In this document: one piece after another, positions 37,078-51,964 of the stretch
How the letters are laid out: each line of letters starts with the position of its first letter
How positions within the stretch are numbered: position 1 is the first letter of the stretch
NCBI RefSeq assembly: GCF_010093185.1
Contig: NZ_PDWL01000020.1
Span: forward strand, 1 to 64,000
DNA length: 64,000 nt
Reading direction: 5' to 3'
Source: Pseudoxanthomonas jiangsuensis
GTDB taxonomy: Bacteria > Pseudomonadota > Gammaproteobacteria > Xanthomonadales > Xanthomonadaceae
Made by a program: the position numbers and the translations under genes
The notes under the pieces: model-generated
What the model was told of the DNA's origin: nothing
What the model saw: the letters and a program-made list of their open reading frames with translations, nothing else
Database searches by the model: none

Positions 37078-38277
37078 ATGAGCCAGGAACAGGCCGCCCC
37101 GCTTCGCCAGCCCGATTTCCGTTCGCGCGACTTCCTGCTCGGCCACGTCCGCGAGACCCTGGCCTTCTATCACCCGCGCTGCATCGATCCGGCCGGCGGC
37201 TTCTTCCAGTTCTTCAAGGACGACGGCACGGTCTACGACCCGCACACCCGGCACCTGGTGAGCAGCACCCGCTTCGTCTTCAACTACTCGATGGCCTGGC
37301 AGCACTTCGGCGAGCCGGCCTACCGCGACGCGGTCCGGCACGGCATCGACTTCCTGCGCCAGGCCCACCGCAACCCGGACACCGGCGGCTATGCCTGGCT
37401 GCTGCGCGACGGCGAGGTGGTCGATGCGACCAACCACTGCTACGGCCTGGCGTTCGTGGTCCTGGCCTACGCCAAGGCGCTGGAAGCAGGCATGGAGGAG
37501 GCGCGCGCCTGGATCGCCGAGACCTGGGAGCTGATGGAACGCCACTTCTGGGAGCCGCGGCACGGGCTGTACGCGGACGAGGCCGACGCCGACTGGAACG
37601 TCTCGGCCTACCGCGGCCAGAACGCCAACATGCACGCCTGCGAAGCCTGGCTGGCCGCGTACGAGGCCAGTGGCGAGGAGCGCTACCTACGCCGCGCCGA
37701 ACTGCTGGCGCGGAACATGACCGGCCGCCAGGCCGCGCTCGCCGGCGGCCTGGTCTGGGAGCACTACCGCCGCGACTGGTCGCCGGACTGGGAGTACAAC
37801 CGCGGCGACCGCAGCAACATCTTCCGGCCCTGGGGCTTCCAGCCGGGGCACCAGACCGAATGGGCCAAGCTGCTGCTGATCCTCGACCGCCATGCGCCCG
37901 ACCCCGCCCACCTGCCGCGCGCGCGCGACCTGTTCGACCGCGCCGTGGCCATGGCCTGGGACCCCGAGCATGGCGGCCTGGTCTACGGCAACGACCGCGA
38001 GGGCGGCTTCTACGACGAAGACAAGTACTTCTGGGTCCAGGCCGAGTCGCTGGCCACCGCCGCCCTGCTCGGCGCGCGCACCGGCGAGGCGCGCTACTGG
38101 CAGTGGTACCAGCGCCTGTGGGACTACAGCTGGACCCACTTCGTCGACCACCGCCACGGCGCCTGGTACCGCATCCTCGGCCGCGACAACCGCAAGCTCA
38201 CCGACGAGAAGAGCCCGGCGGGCAAGACCGACTACCACACCATGGGCGCCTGCTACGAAGTGCTGAAGGCGCTCTGA
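37078..38277 (+). CDS. AGE-family isomerase, probable D-mannose isomerase
   Basis: 399 residues, an (alpha/alpha)6-barrel of the N-acylglucosamine 2-epimerase family. Conserved blocks are STRFVFNYSMAW near 65, GQNANMHACEAWLAAYE near 180, WGFQPGHQTEWAKLLL near 255 and DYHTMGACYEVL at the end; the His residues in these are the usual catalytic bases. Members interconvert mannose and fructose, or epimerise N-acylglucosamine or cellobiose. A fructokinase-like kinase and hexose transporter nearby favour mannose isomerase. The ATG at 37078 is used; the longer frame from 36997 would cover the operator. Confidence 0.85.
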   Translation: MSQEQAAPLRQPDFRSRDFLLGHVRETLAFYHPRCIDPAGGFFQFFKDDGTVYDPHTRHLVSSTRFVFNYSMAWQHFGEPAYRDAVRHGIDFLRQAHRNPDTGGYAWLLRDGEVVDATNHCYGLAFVVLAYAKALEAGMEEARAWIAETWELMERHFWEPRHGLYADEADADWNVSAYRGQNANMHACEAWLAAYEASGEERYLRRAELLARNMTGRQAALAGGLVWEHYRRDWSPDWEYNRGDRSNIFRPWGFQPGHQTEWAKLLLILDRHAPDPAHLPRARDLFDRAVAMAWDPEHGGLVYGNDREGGFYDEDKYFWVQAESLATAALLGARTGEARYWQWYQRLWDYSWTHFVDHRHGAWYRILGRDNRKLTDEKSPAGKTDYHTMGACYEVLKAL

Positions 38278-38283
38278 GGCGCC

Positions 38284-39195
38284 CTACAGCGCCAGCACCC
38301 GCTCGACCTCTTGGCGCGATGGCGCATGCGCCCCGGCCCGGGTGCAGGCCGCCGCCGCGGTGGCCGCGGCGAAGCGCACGTGCTCGGCCAGGTCCGCGCC
38401 CGGCCGCAGAAGACGGCTGGCGAGGAAGCCACCGATGCAGGCATCGCCCGCGCCGACCGTGTCGGCCACCGGCACCGCGAAGGCCGGCTGCTCGATCCGG
38501 CGCCCGTGCGCGTATGCGGTCATGCCATCCCCGCCGCGGGTGTAGAGCAGTACTGCGTCCGGCGCCAGCGCCTGGACCCGGGCCAAGGCGGCGTCCGGAT
38601 CCAACACCGGGTAGATGTGGCGCAGGTCCTCGTCGGAGATCTTCAGTACCGAGGACAGCGCGGCCAGCCGCTCGAACAGCGGCGGATAGTCCGCCCCCAT
38701 CAGCGCCCGGCAGTTGGGATCGAAACTGACCGGCACCCCGGCCGCGTGCAGCGCTCCGGCGATCGCCAGCAGGCGCGCGCCCAGCGGCTGGCGGACCAGG
38801 CTGATGCAGCCGAAGTGGGCGATCCTGCAGGCTGCCTGCCAGCCGGCAGGCAGCCGCGACGGATCGAACGCCAGGTCGGCGCTGTTCTCGCCGAGGAAGA
38901 AATAGCGCGGCGGATGCAGTTGGTGGACCATCGCCAGCAGCGGCGGCCTGGCCACCACCTGCATGAAGCGCGCGTCCAGCCCGGCCGCCTGCGAGCGGGC
39001 GACGATCTCCTGGCCGAACAGGTCCTCGCTGACCGCGCCGCCCCAGCCGGTGGGCACGCCCAGGGTCGCCGCCACCCGCGCCACGTTCCAGCAGGCGCCG
39101 CCGGCGATGCTGCGCCAGCCGTCCTCGCCGGTGCGGACGAAGTCGGTCAGCGCCTCGCCGAAGACCACCAGCGGCGGCAGTTGCGCAACGCTCAT
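38284..39195 (-). CDS. PfkB-family carbohydrate kinase, probable fructokinase
   Basis: 303 residues, ribokinase fold. The N-terminal VVFGEALTDFV and GGACWNVARVAATLG are substrate-binding motifs. The catalytic signature is DTVGAGDACIGGFLAS near 250, with Asp as base and GAGD as anion hole. A PfkB kinase beside an AGE isomerase would phosphorylate the fructose formed from mannose to fructose-6-phosphate. It is the second gene of the transporter-kinase operon: its ATG overlaps the transporter stop by four bases. It converges on the isomerase, with six bases between the stops. Confidence 0.88.
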   Translation of the reverse strand: MSVAQLPPLVVFGEALTDFVRTGEDGWRSIAGGACWNVARVAATLGVPTGWGGAVSEDLFGQEIVARSQAAGLDARFMQVVARPPLLAMVHQLHPPRYFFLGENSADLAFDPSRLPAGWQAACRIAHFGCISLVRQPLGARLLAIAGALHAAGVPVSFDPNCRALMGADYPPLFERLAALSSVLKISDEDLRHIYPVLDPDAALARVQALAPDAVLLYTRGGDGMTAYAHGRRIEQPAFAVPVADTVGAGDACIGGFLASRLLRPGADLAEHVRFAAATAAAACTRAGAHAPSRQEVERVLAL

Positions 39196-40466
39196 GCCCG
39201 GTCGAGTGCGCCGGCGCGCACCAGCAGGCCGTAGCCGGCGATGCAGGCGTAGCAGGCCACCGGCACCAGCAAGGCCAGGGCCAGGCCGATGCGGTCGGCG
39301 GCCAGGCCCATCAGCAGGGGCACGATCGCGCCTCCGACAATAGCCAGGCAGAGGATGCCCGAGCCGCCCGGGGTGTCCTCGCCCAGGCCGTCGATCGACA
39401 GGGTGAAGATGGTCGGGAACATCACCGAGTTGAACAGGCCGATCGACAGGATCGCCACCGCCGCTGCGGTGCCTTCCAGGGTGGTGGCCGCCAGCAGGCC
39501 GAGGACCGCCGCGCCGGTGGCGCACACCGCCAGCACCAGCCCCGGGGCGACGAAGCGCAGCACCCACGAGCCGATGAAGCGGCCGACCATGGCCAGGCCC
39601 CAGTACACCGAGATCAGGTTGCCGGCCGAATGCTCGCTGGAGGTCGCCCCGGCCATGATCAGGTAGTTCACCAGGGCGCTGCCGACCGCGACCTCGGCGC
39701 CGACGTAGAGGAAGATCGACAGGGCACCCAGGCTCAGCTTCGGGATCTTCAGCAGGCGCAGGTAGTCGCCGTGGCCGACCGCGCGCACTTCCGGTACCGG
39801 CGAGCGCCGCATCCACCAGCACAGCGCGGCCAGCAGCACCAGCACCGCGGCGATGATCATGTACGGCACCCGCACGTGGCCGGCCTGCTCGACCCGGAAC
39901 GCGGCCAGCGCCGTCGCATCCATCCCCGGGCTCGGTTCGGACACGCCGGCGGCCAGGATCAGGGCCGAGCCGAACAGCGGCCCGAGCATGGTGCCGAACG
40001 AGTTGAACGCCTGGGCCAGGGTCAGCCGGCTGTGCGCCCGCGCCGGGTCGCCGAGGCCGGCGGCCAGCGGGTTGGCCGCGACCTGGACGATGGTGATGCC
40101 GCCGGCGAGCACGAACAGCGCCGCCAGGAACGCGGGGTACCAGCCCATCGAGGCGGCCGGTGCGAACATCAGGCAGCCGCCGGCCATCACCAGCAGGCCG
40201 AGCACGATCCCGCGCAGGTAGCCGATCCGGCTGATCAGCAGGCCGGCCGGGATCGAGACCACGAAGTAGGCCAGGAAGAAGCAGAACTGGGTCAGCATCG
40301 CCTCGGCGTAGCCCAGCGAGAAGGTCGCCTTCAGCTTGGGGATCAGCACGTCCACCAGCACCGTGCAGAAGCCCCAGGCGAAGAACAGGGCGATCACCAG
40401 CGGCAGAAGCCGCGACGAACCGGGCACGGCGGCGGCGGCGGAATCCTGTGGTCCTGCGACATGCAT
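39192..40466 (-). CDS. Sugar MFS transporter (FucP/GluP type)
   Basis: 424 residues, about 12 membrane helices. The opening LPLVIALFFAWGFCTVLVDVLIPKLK matches the FHS subfamily of proton:sugar symporters (fucose, glucose/galactose, N-acetylglucosamine). Typical blocks are QFCFFLAYFVVSIPAGLLISR and QVAANPLAAGLGDP, with NSFGTMLGPLFGSA in helix 5. Likely substrate is the sugar handled by the isomerase and kinase, hence mannose or fructose. The ATG at 40466 has GGGGAG at good spacing. A LacI-type palindrome lies 215 bases upstream. Confidence 0.9.
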   Translation of the reverse strand: MHVAGPQDSAAAAVPGSSRLLPLVIALFFAWGFCTVLVDVLIPKLKATFSLGYAEAMLTQFCFFLAYFVVSIPAGLLISRIGYLRGIVLGLLVMAGGCLMFAPAASMGWYPAFLAALFVLAGGITIVQVAANPLAAGLGDPARAHSRLTLAQAFNSFGTMLGPLFGSALILAAGVSEPSPGMDATALAAFRVEQAGHVRVPYMIIAAVLVLLAALCWWMRRSPVPEVRAVGHGDYLRLLKIPKLSLGALSIFLYVGAEVAVGSALVNYLIMAGATSSEHSAGNLISVYWGLAMVGRFIGSWVLRFVAPGLVLAVCATGAAVLGLLAATTLEGTAAAVAILSIGLFNSVMFPTIFTLSIDGLGEDTPGGSGILCLAIVGGAIVPLLMGLAADRIGLALALLVPVACYACIAGYGLLVRAGALDRA

Positions 40467-40805
40467 GGCGGTACTACTCCCCTTGGGTGGAATGGGCGGC
40501 GGAAGCGACGAAAACGGCGGCGGACGGCGCGGGCGCGGCGAAGCCATGCCGGCCCGGGCCGGTCGTCGCCGACCGGCGAAGCGGATTACGCATTCTCGAG
40601 ACCCTCCCAAGCCCCTCGCATGCCGATGTCCCGGCAGGCAGCCGGGATGCGCATCGTGCCATGGCGGCGCGCAGCGCGGAGGTATCGTTACCCGGCGCGC
40701 GTGGATTTTCAACCGGCGCCGGGTCCGGCGCCGCGGACCCGCGCCTTCATCCGGCGGCGACGGCCGCCGGCACAGGCTGGCATTCCGTTCCCGAGGAGAC
40801 TTCCC
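40467..40805. other. 339-base intergenic region between transporter and I78 lipoprotein genes
   Basis: It contains the candidate LacI operator at 40681-40692 and presumably the leftward promoter of the transporter-kinase operon, leaving a leader of roughly 200 bases. The right end carries a GAGGAG ribosome site for the lipoprotein gene. Small open frames here have no ribosome site and no recognisable product. Confidence 0.6.
40681..40692. promoter_or_regulatory. Candidate LacI operator before the transporter-kinase operon
   Basis: GGTATCGTTACC, read as GGTAACGATACC on the other strand. It matches the site before the AGE isomerase (GGTAACCTTACC) at ten of twelve positions and shares the GGTA-N4-TACC symmetry. 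Confidence 0.6.
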
Positions 40806-41141
40806 ATGCCGCACCTTCGCCTTGCCGGCAGCGTCCTGGCCGCACTCGTCCTCGCCGGCTGCGCCGCCGGGCCACACGTCGCCCGGGTCGAGCCGATCGA
40901 CGGCGTCGTTTCCGGCCAGTGCCACCTGGACATGGTCCGCGGCGCGGTCGGCCTGGCCGCGTCCGACGCCACCGTCGAGCGCGCCCGGATCGACAGCGAC
41001 AGCACCGAGGTGCAGGTGGTCGGCGGCGCGGCCGAGCGCCCGGCCGACGGCAGCCTGCCCGACACCGCGTCCGCCGGCGGATCGCGCCTGACCATCGAGA
41101 CCGGCGACCGCAACGCCATCACCGGGATGCGCTGCGGCTGA
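40806..41141 (+). CDS. I78-family peptidase-inhibitor-like lipoprotein
   Basis: 111 residues. A signal peptide with lipobox LVLAGC makes Cys19 the lipidated residue. The rest resembles the I78 inhibitor domain: a Cys early in the domain (SGQCHLDMVRGAVGLAASDATVERARIDSD), then basic and aliphatic strands, then a closing ITGMRCG whose Cys should form a disulfide. I78 proteins related to the fungal inhibitor AFUEI block serine peptidases, and a periplasmic role protecting against own or foreign proteases is likely. GAGGAG precedes the ATG. A second, diverged copy lies at 42454. Confidence 0.8.
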   Translation: MPHLRLAGSVLAALVLAGCAAGPHVARVEPIDGVVSGQCHLDMVRGAVGLAASDATVERARIDSDSTEVQVVGGAAERPADGSLPDTASAGGSRLTIETGDRNAITGMRCG

Positions 41142-41181
41142 GCGGAGCGGCGGCTGACGCTCCGCTCAGGATGGCGGTGCG

Positions 41182-42228
41182 CTAGCCGGCGGCGCGGTGC
41201 GCGCGGCGCAGGAAGCCCAGCGCCGCCTGTTCCCATTGCCGCTGGCCGCGGCAGCGCGCGCAGCGCTTTTGCAGGCCGCCGTCCTTCCAGCCCGCGAACA
41301 CCGTCGGATCGATGTAGGCGCTGCGGCACACCGCCGGGGTGTTGCCCAGGCTGGCCGCGACCGCGGCCACCACCTCGCGCTCCAGCCGGGCGCATTCGCG
41401 TGCATCGGCTGCCGCCTCGCACACGGCCAGCGCGCGCATCGCCGCCAGGGTCCCGCCCCAGGTGCGGAAGTCCTTGGCGGTGAAATCCTCGCCCATCGCC
41501 GCGCGCAGGTAGTCGTTGACCTGGGCCGACTGCACCGGGACCAGCTCGCCGGCCTCGTCGCGGTACTGGAACAGGCATTGCCCGGGCAGGTCGCGGCAGC
41601 GACGGACCAGACGCACCAGGCGGGCGTCGTCGATCACCGCCTCCTGCGCCTGCCCGCTCTTGCCGCGGAAGGCGATCCGGGCGCGGCCGCCGGCGAGGAA
41701 CTCGACGTGGCGGTTGCGCAGGGTGGTCAGGCCGTAGGAGCGGTTCTGCCGGCGGTAGGCCTCGTTGCCGATCCGCAGGAGGGTCTCGTCCATCACCGCG
41801 ACCACGATCGCCAGCACCTTCTCGCGCGGGTAGCCCGCCAGCGCCAGGTCCTGCCGCAGGCGTCGGCGCAGGGCCGGCAAAGCCTGGCCGAAGGCGACCA
41901 CGCGGTCGAACTTGTTGCGGCCGCGATGCCGCGCCCACTGCGGGTGGTAACGGTATTGCTTGCGCCCGCGCGCGTCGCGCCCGGTGGCCTGCAGGTGGCC
42001 GCACGGATCGTTGCAGATCCAGACCTCGCGCCACGCCGGCGGGATCGCCAGGGCCCGGATCCGCGCCAGCGTGCGCGGATCGCGCACTGCCCGGCCGTCG
42101 GCGTCGCGATAACCGAAGCCGCGGCCCTGGCGTCGGCGGGCGATGCCGGGCTCACTGTCGGCGACATAGTGCAGGCCCGCCTGGTCGGCGCAGGCCACGG
42201 TCTCGGAAACGGGAGCGGAAGCAGCCAT
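41182..42228 (-). CDS. DNA topoisomerase IB (poxvirus type)
   Basis: 348 residues. Relaxes supercoils through a 3'-phosphotyrosyl intermediate. The N-terminal domain has LARIRALAIPPAWREVWI and the Arg-rich GHLQATGRDARGRKQYRYH. The catalytic domain has ETLLRIGNEAYRRQNRSYGLTTLR, KDFRTWGGTLAAM and the nucleophile region CRSAYIDPTVF with the active Tyr. This form is common in plant- and soil-associated proteobacteria and is not essential. The ATG at 42228 opens a plausible N-terminus; upstream in-frame codons are low-complexity. It lies on the opposite strand between two I78 inhibitor genes. Confidence 0.9.
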   Translation of the reverse strand: MAASAPVSETVACADQAGLHYVADSEPGIARRRQGRGFGYRDADGRAVRDPRTLARIRALAIPPAWREVWICNDPCGHLQATGRDARGRKQYRYHPQWARHRGRNKFDRVVAFGQALPALRRRLRQDLALAGYPREKVLAIVVAVMDETLLRIGNEAYRRQNRSYGLTTLRNRHVEFLAGGRARIAFRGKSGQAQEAVIDDARLVRLVRRCRDLPGQCLFQYRDEAGELVPVQSAQVNDYLRAAMGEDFTAKDFRTWGGTLAAMRALAVCEAAADARECARLEREVVAAVAASLGNTPAVCRSAYIDPTVFAGWKDGGLQKRCARCRGQRQWEQAALGFLRRAHRAAG

Positions 42229-42453
42229 GCGGTCGCCGGTGCGGAAGTTCCCTCCAGTCTCGGCTGCGCGGCGCATCGACCGCGTCAAGCGCGCAAGGGG
42301 TCGTGCGCACCTGGACGCGAAGCCTGCGTCGAAGGGCCGCCACCGCATGCATGATCCCGTCGACCCGCGCAATGGGCCGGTGGCGTGAACGGTTAACGCA
42401 GGCCGTTGCCCGTGATACAAAGTTGCAGGACGCCGCCTTCCGGAACCCGCCCC

Positions 42454-42843
42454 ATGCGCGCACGCACCCTCCAACGCCTTCCGCTCCTGGTCCTGCTGTC
42501 CCTGCTCGGCGCCTGTTCGGCCGGTGGGCCGCCGGTTTCGGACGAGGACGAGCGCGACGAGGCCGCGGTGGCGGCGCAGCAGGCCGCCGAATCGGCCGCC
42601 GCGCCGGCCGACGGCACGGCCGCGGTGCCACCGCCGGCGCCCACCTGCGACGCCAGCCAGGTCCAGGGCCTGGTCGGCAAGGCGGCCGACGAGGCCACCG
42701 TCGAGCAGGCGCGGATCGATGCCGGCGCCACTCGCGCACGGGTGCTCAAGCCGGGCCAGGCGGTGACCATGGAATTCGACGGCGCCCGCCTGAACCTGGA
42801 AGTGGACGCCGACGACAAGGTCGTCGCCCTGCGCTGCGGCTGA
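42454..42843 (+). CDS. I78-family peptidase-inhibitor-like lipoprotein, second copy
   Basis: 129 residues. Lipobox LLGAC makes Cys21 the lipidated residue. An acidic Ala/Pro-rich linker (~25-62) precedes the I78 domain: TCDASQVQGLVGKAADEATVEQARIDAGA, ARVLKPGQAVTMEFDGARLNLEVD, ending VVALRCG. The paired Cys and the RLNL strand fit the family better than in the copy at 40806. The two copies flank topoisomerase IB on the opposite strand. No clear ribosome site; the ATG at 42454 is chosen because it gives a proper signal peptide. Confidence 0.8.
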   Translation: MRARTLQRLPLLVLLSLLGACSAGGPPVSDEDERDEAAVAAQQAAESAAAPADGTAAVPPPAPTCDASQVQGLVGKAADEATVEQARIDAGATRARVLKPGQAVTMEFDGARLNLEVDADDKVVALRCG

Positions 42844-43082
42844 GCCGCGGCGGACATCGTCCGCACCCGCGGGCACCCCGGGGAAATCGCCCGTACGGAC
42901 GGTTTCATGCGTATACGTCATGACCTCATGAGCGCAGGTTGCGGCACCGCAGCAACTGTGCTTTAGTCGGAATTCCGGTGGCATTCAGGTAGCGCAAGTT
43001 TCGAGAGAAACTGTGTGCGGTGCCGCCTTCGCTCGCGTTCGGGAATCAGCGCCCCGCACGCATGTTTTTCGAGGCAACACGC

Positions 43083-49378
<6,296 letters not shown>

Positions 49379-49405
49379 GCCACGCCGCGGTCGAAGCGGA
49401 ACAGG

Positions 49406-49431
49406 AAACCCCGGGGAAACCCGGGGTTTTT
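49406..49431 (+). terminator. Rho-independent terminator after gltD
   Basis: Stem AAACCCCGGG (49406-49415) with CCCGGGGTTT (49420-49429), loop GAAA, followed by T (five T in all from 49427). The symmetric A/T ends mean it may also slow the convergent alcohol dehydrogenase transcript. Confidence 0.85.
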
Positions 49432-49453
49432 CTTCAGGCGGTTTCCGGCCCTG

Positions 49454-50482
49454 CTACGCGGCCATGTCGAGCACGACCCGGCCTTCGATCTCACCGCGGT
49501 GCATGCGGGCGAAGATGGCGTTGATGTTCTCCAGCCGGTCCGCGGTCACGGTCGCGGCGACCTTGCCGGCGGCGGCGAACTCCAGCGATTCCTGCAGGTC
49601 CAGGCGGGTGCCGACGATCGAGCCGCGCACGGTGATGCCGTTGAGGACCATGCCGAAGATGTCCAGCGGGAAGCTGCCCGGCGGCAGCCCGACCAGGGAG
49701 ATGGTGCCGCCGCGGCGCATCATCCCCTGGGCCTGCTCGAACGCCCTGGGCGAGACCGCGGTGACCAGGGCGCCGTGGGCGCCGCCGATCTCCCGCTTCA
49801 GGAACGCGGCCGGGTCGGTGGTGCGGGCGTTGACCGTCGCCGTCGCGCCCAGGCGCCGGGCCAGCTCGAGCTTGGCGTCGTCCACGTCCACCGCGGCCAC
49901 GTTCAGGCCCATGGCGCGGGCGTACTGCACGGCCATGTGGCCCAGGCCGCCGATGCCGGAGATCACCACCCACTCGCCGGGGCGGGTGTCGGTCATCTTC
50001 AGGCCCTTGTAGACGGTCACCCCGGCGCACAGCACCGGAGCGATCTCGACGAAGCCGATGCCCTTGGGCAGGTGGCCGACGTAGCCGGCGTCGGCCAAGG
50101 CGTACTCGGCGAAGCCGCCGTTGACCGAATAGCCGGTGTTCTGCTGCTGCTCGCACAGCGTTTCCCAGCCGCCGAGGCAGTGCTCGCAGTGGCCGCAGGC
50201 CGAGTACAGCCAGGGAACGCCGATCCGGTCGCCCTCGCGCACGTGGGTCACCCCGGGGCCGACCGCGACCGCATGGCCGACGCCTTCGTGGCCGGGGATG
50301 AACGGCGGGCTGGGCTTGACCGGCCAGTCGCCCTCGGCGGCGTGCAGGTCGGTGTGGCAGACGCCGCAGGCCTCGATCTTGACCAGCACCTGGCCGGGGC
50401 CGGGGCTGGGCACGCTCACTTCCTCGATCGCCAGCGGCTGGCCGAACTCGCGCACCACCGCGGCCTTCATGGTCCTGTCCAT
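49454..50482 (-). CDS. Zinc-dependent alcohol dehydrogenase (AdhP-like)
   Basis: 342 residues, medium-chain NAD(P)-dependent alcohol dehydrogenase. Catalytic zinc ligands: Cys in [16 protein letters not shown], His-Glu in [13 protein letters not shown], and a third Cys in [13 protein letters not shown]. Structural zinc ligands: CGHCEHC plus the later Cys of GGWETLC. The Rossmann motif is [19 protein letters not shown]. The sequence resembles propanol-preferring bacterial AdhP. The ATG at 50482 has GGAG nine bases upstream; 50470 is an alternative. It diverges from the BenE gene. Confidence 0.92.
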   Translation of the reverse strand: MDRTMKAAVVREFGQPLAIEEVSVPSPGPGQVLVKIEACGVCHTDLHAAEGDWPVKPSPPFIPGHEGVGHAVAVGPGVTHVREGDRIGVPWLYSACGHCEHCLGGWETLCEQQQNTGYSVNGGFAEYALADAGYVGHLPKGIGFVEIAPVLCAGVTVYKGLKMTDTRPGEWVVISGIGGLGHMAVQYARAMGLNVAAVDVDDAKLELARRLGATATVNARTTDPAAFLKREIGGAHGALVTAVSPRAFEQAQGMMRRGGTISLVGLPPGSFPLDIFGMVLNGITVRGSIVGTRLDLQESLEFAAAGKVAATVTADRLENINAIFARMHRGEIEGRVVLDMAA

Positions 50483-50632
50483 TGCCTGTTCTCCGGGGAT
50501 GGATGGTGAGGACATCCTGCGCCGCGGGCGGCGGCGGGGCCTTGATCCGGGTCAATGGCCGGAAGGCCGGCCGGGGCAGGATCGCGCCGGCGGCGTTAGC
50601 GCTCCATGCAGGAGCCGGCGACAATCGCGGCG

Positions 50633-51811
50633 ATGGATCCTTCCGCTTCCGCGCCCGCGACGCGCGACAACCCGCTCTCGGCCATCGCCGCCGGCTTCGT
50701 CACCGTGCTGGTCGGTTTCGCCAGTTCGGCGGCGATCGTGTTCCAGGCCGCGCAGGCGCTGGGCGCCACGCCCGCGCAGACCGCCTCGTGGATGTGGGCG
50801 CTGGGGATCGGCATGGGCCTGACCTGCATCGGCCTGTCCTGGCGCTGGAAGATGCCGGTGGTGACCGCCTGGTCCACGCCCGGGGCGGCGGTGCTGGCGA
50901 CCAGCGCGGCCGGGGTGCCGATGGCGGAAGCCGTCGGCGGCTTCCTGCTGTCGGCTGTGCTGATCGCGGTGGCCGGCTTCTCCGGGATCTTCGAGCGGAT
51001 GCTCGGGCGGATCCCGCTGTCGCTGGCGGCGGCGATGCTCGCCGGGGTGCTGCTGCGCTTCGGCATCGATGCCTTCGCCGCGGTCCAGCTGCAGCCGGCG
51101 CTGGTGCTGGCGATGCTCGCCGCCTGGCTGGCGGCGCGGCGCTGGTGGCCGCGCTACGCGGTGATCCTGACCCTGCTCGCCGGGATTGCGGTGGCCGCCG
51201 GCTCGGGCCTGCTGCACACCGCCGGCCTGCGCCTGGAACTGGCGCGGCCGGTGTGGACCACGCCCGCCTTCAGCCTGGCCAGCGTGTTCGGCGTCGCCCT
51301 GCCGCTGTTCGTGGTGACCATGGCCTCGCAGAACGTGCCGGGGGTGGCGGTGATCCGCGCCTCCGGCTACGCGGTGCCGGTGTCGCCGGCGATCGGCTGG
51401 ACCGGGTTGGCGACCGGGTTGCTGGCCCCGTTCGGCGGCTACGCGCTGAACCTGGCGGCGATCACCGCGGCGATCTGCATGGGCCCGGACGCGCACCCGG
51501 ACCCGGCGCGGCGCTGGCGGGCGGCGGTGTGGGCCGGCGTGTTCTACCTGGCCATCGGCCTGTTCGGGGCGACCGTGGCCGGGTTGTTCGCCGCCTTCCC
51601 GCAGGCGCTGGTGGCGGCGATCGCCGGGATCGCCCTGCTGGGCACGCTCGGCAACAGCCTGGCGTCGGCATTGGGCGAGGAGGACGGGCGCGAGGCGGCG
51701 CTGGTGACTTTCCTGGTGACCGCGTCGGGGCTGTCGCTGTTCGGGGTCGGGGCCGCGTTCTGGGGGCTGGTGGCCGGCGTGGTGGTGCGGGTGGCCCTGC
51801 GCCGTTCGTAG
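50633..51811 (+). CDS. BenE-family (benzoate/proton symporter) transporter
   Basis: 392 residues, about 12 membrane helices. The BenE fold is recognised from WKMPVVTAWSTPGAAVLATSAAG near 70, VTMASQNVPGVAVIRASGY near 235 and APFGGYALNLAAITAAICMGPDAHPDPARRW. Benzoate import is known for one Acinetobacter member; no aromatic catabolic genes are nearby, so the substrate is unknown. The ATG at 50633 is used, with 50606 as an in-frame alternative. The stop TAG is formed inside a REP-like GTAGGAGCCGGGC sequence. Confidence 0.88.
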   Translation: MDPSASAPATRDNPLSAIAAGFVTVLVGFASSAAIVFQAAQALGATPAQTASWMWALGIGMGLTCIGLSWRWKMPVVTAWSTPGAAVLATSAAGVPMAEAVGGFLLSAVLIAVAGFSGIFERMLGRIPLSLAAAMLAGVLLRFGIDAFAAVQLQPALVLAMLAAWLAARRWWPRYAVILTLLAGIAVAAGSGLLHTAGLRLELARPVWTTPAFSLASVFGVALPLFVVTMASQNVPGVAVIRASGYAVPVSPAIGWTGLATGLLAPFGGYALNLAAITAAICMGPDAHPDPARRWRAAVWAGVFYLAIGLFGATVAGLFAAFPQALVAAIAGIALLGTLGNSLASALGEEDGREAALVTFLVTASGLSLFGVGAAFWGLVAGVVVRVALRRS

Positions 51812-51821
51812 GAGCCGGGCG
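51808..51821 (+). repeat. REP half-element overlapping the BenE stop
   Basis: GTAGGAGCCGGGCG matches the first half of the REP pair at 60153. Its TAG is the stop codon of the transporter gene. The other arm is missing or degraded. Confidence 0.45.
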
Positions 51822-51964
51822 CGCATTTCCTGTTGCCGGATCGTCATAACCGGAAGCGGTTTGCGGCATGGACGCTGCGCGGGGCCACTGCCTAGATTCG
51901 AGGGCGTTCACGCCGTCGTTACGAATCGCCGGTCCCGCCCCCTCCCCACCGAACATCGCCCGCC

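Noticed and set aside
49406..49431. The gltD hairpin as an attenuator or riboswitch
   Set aside because: It follows the stop codon, has a T-run and a simple tetraloop, and matches an ordinary intrinsic terminator.
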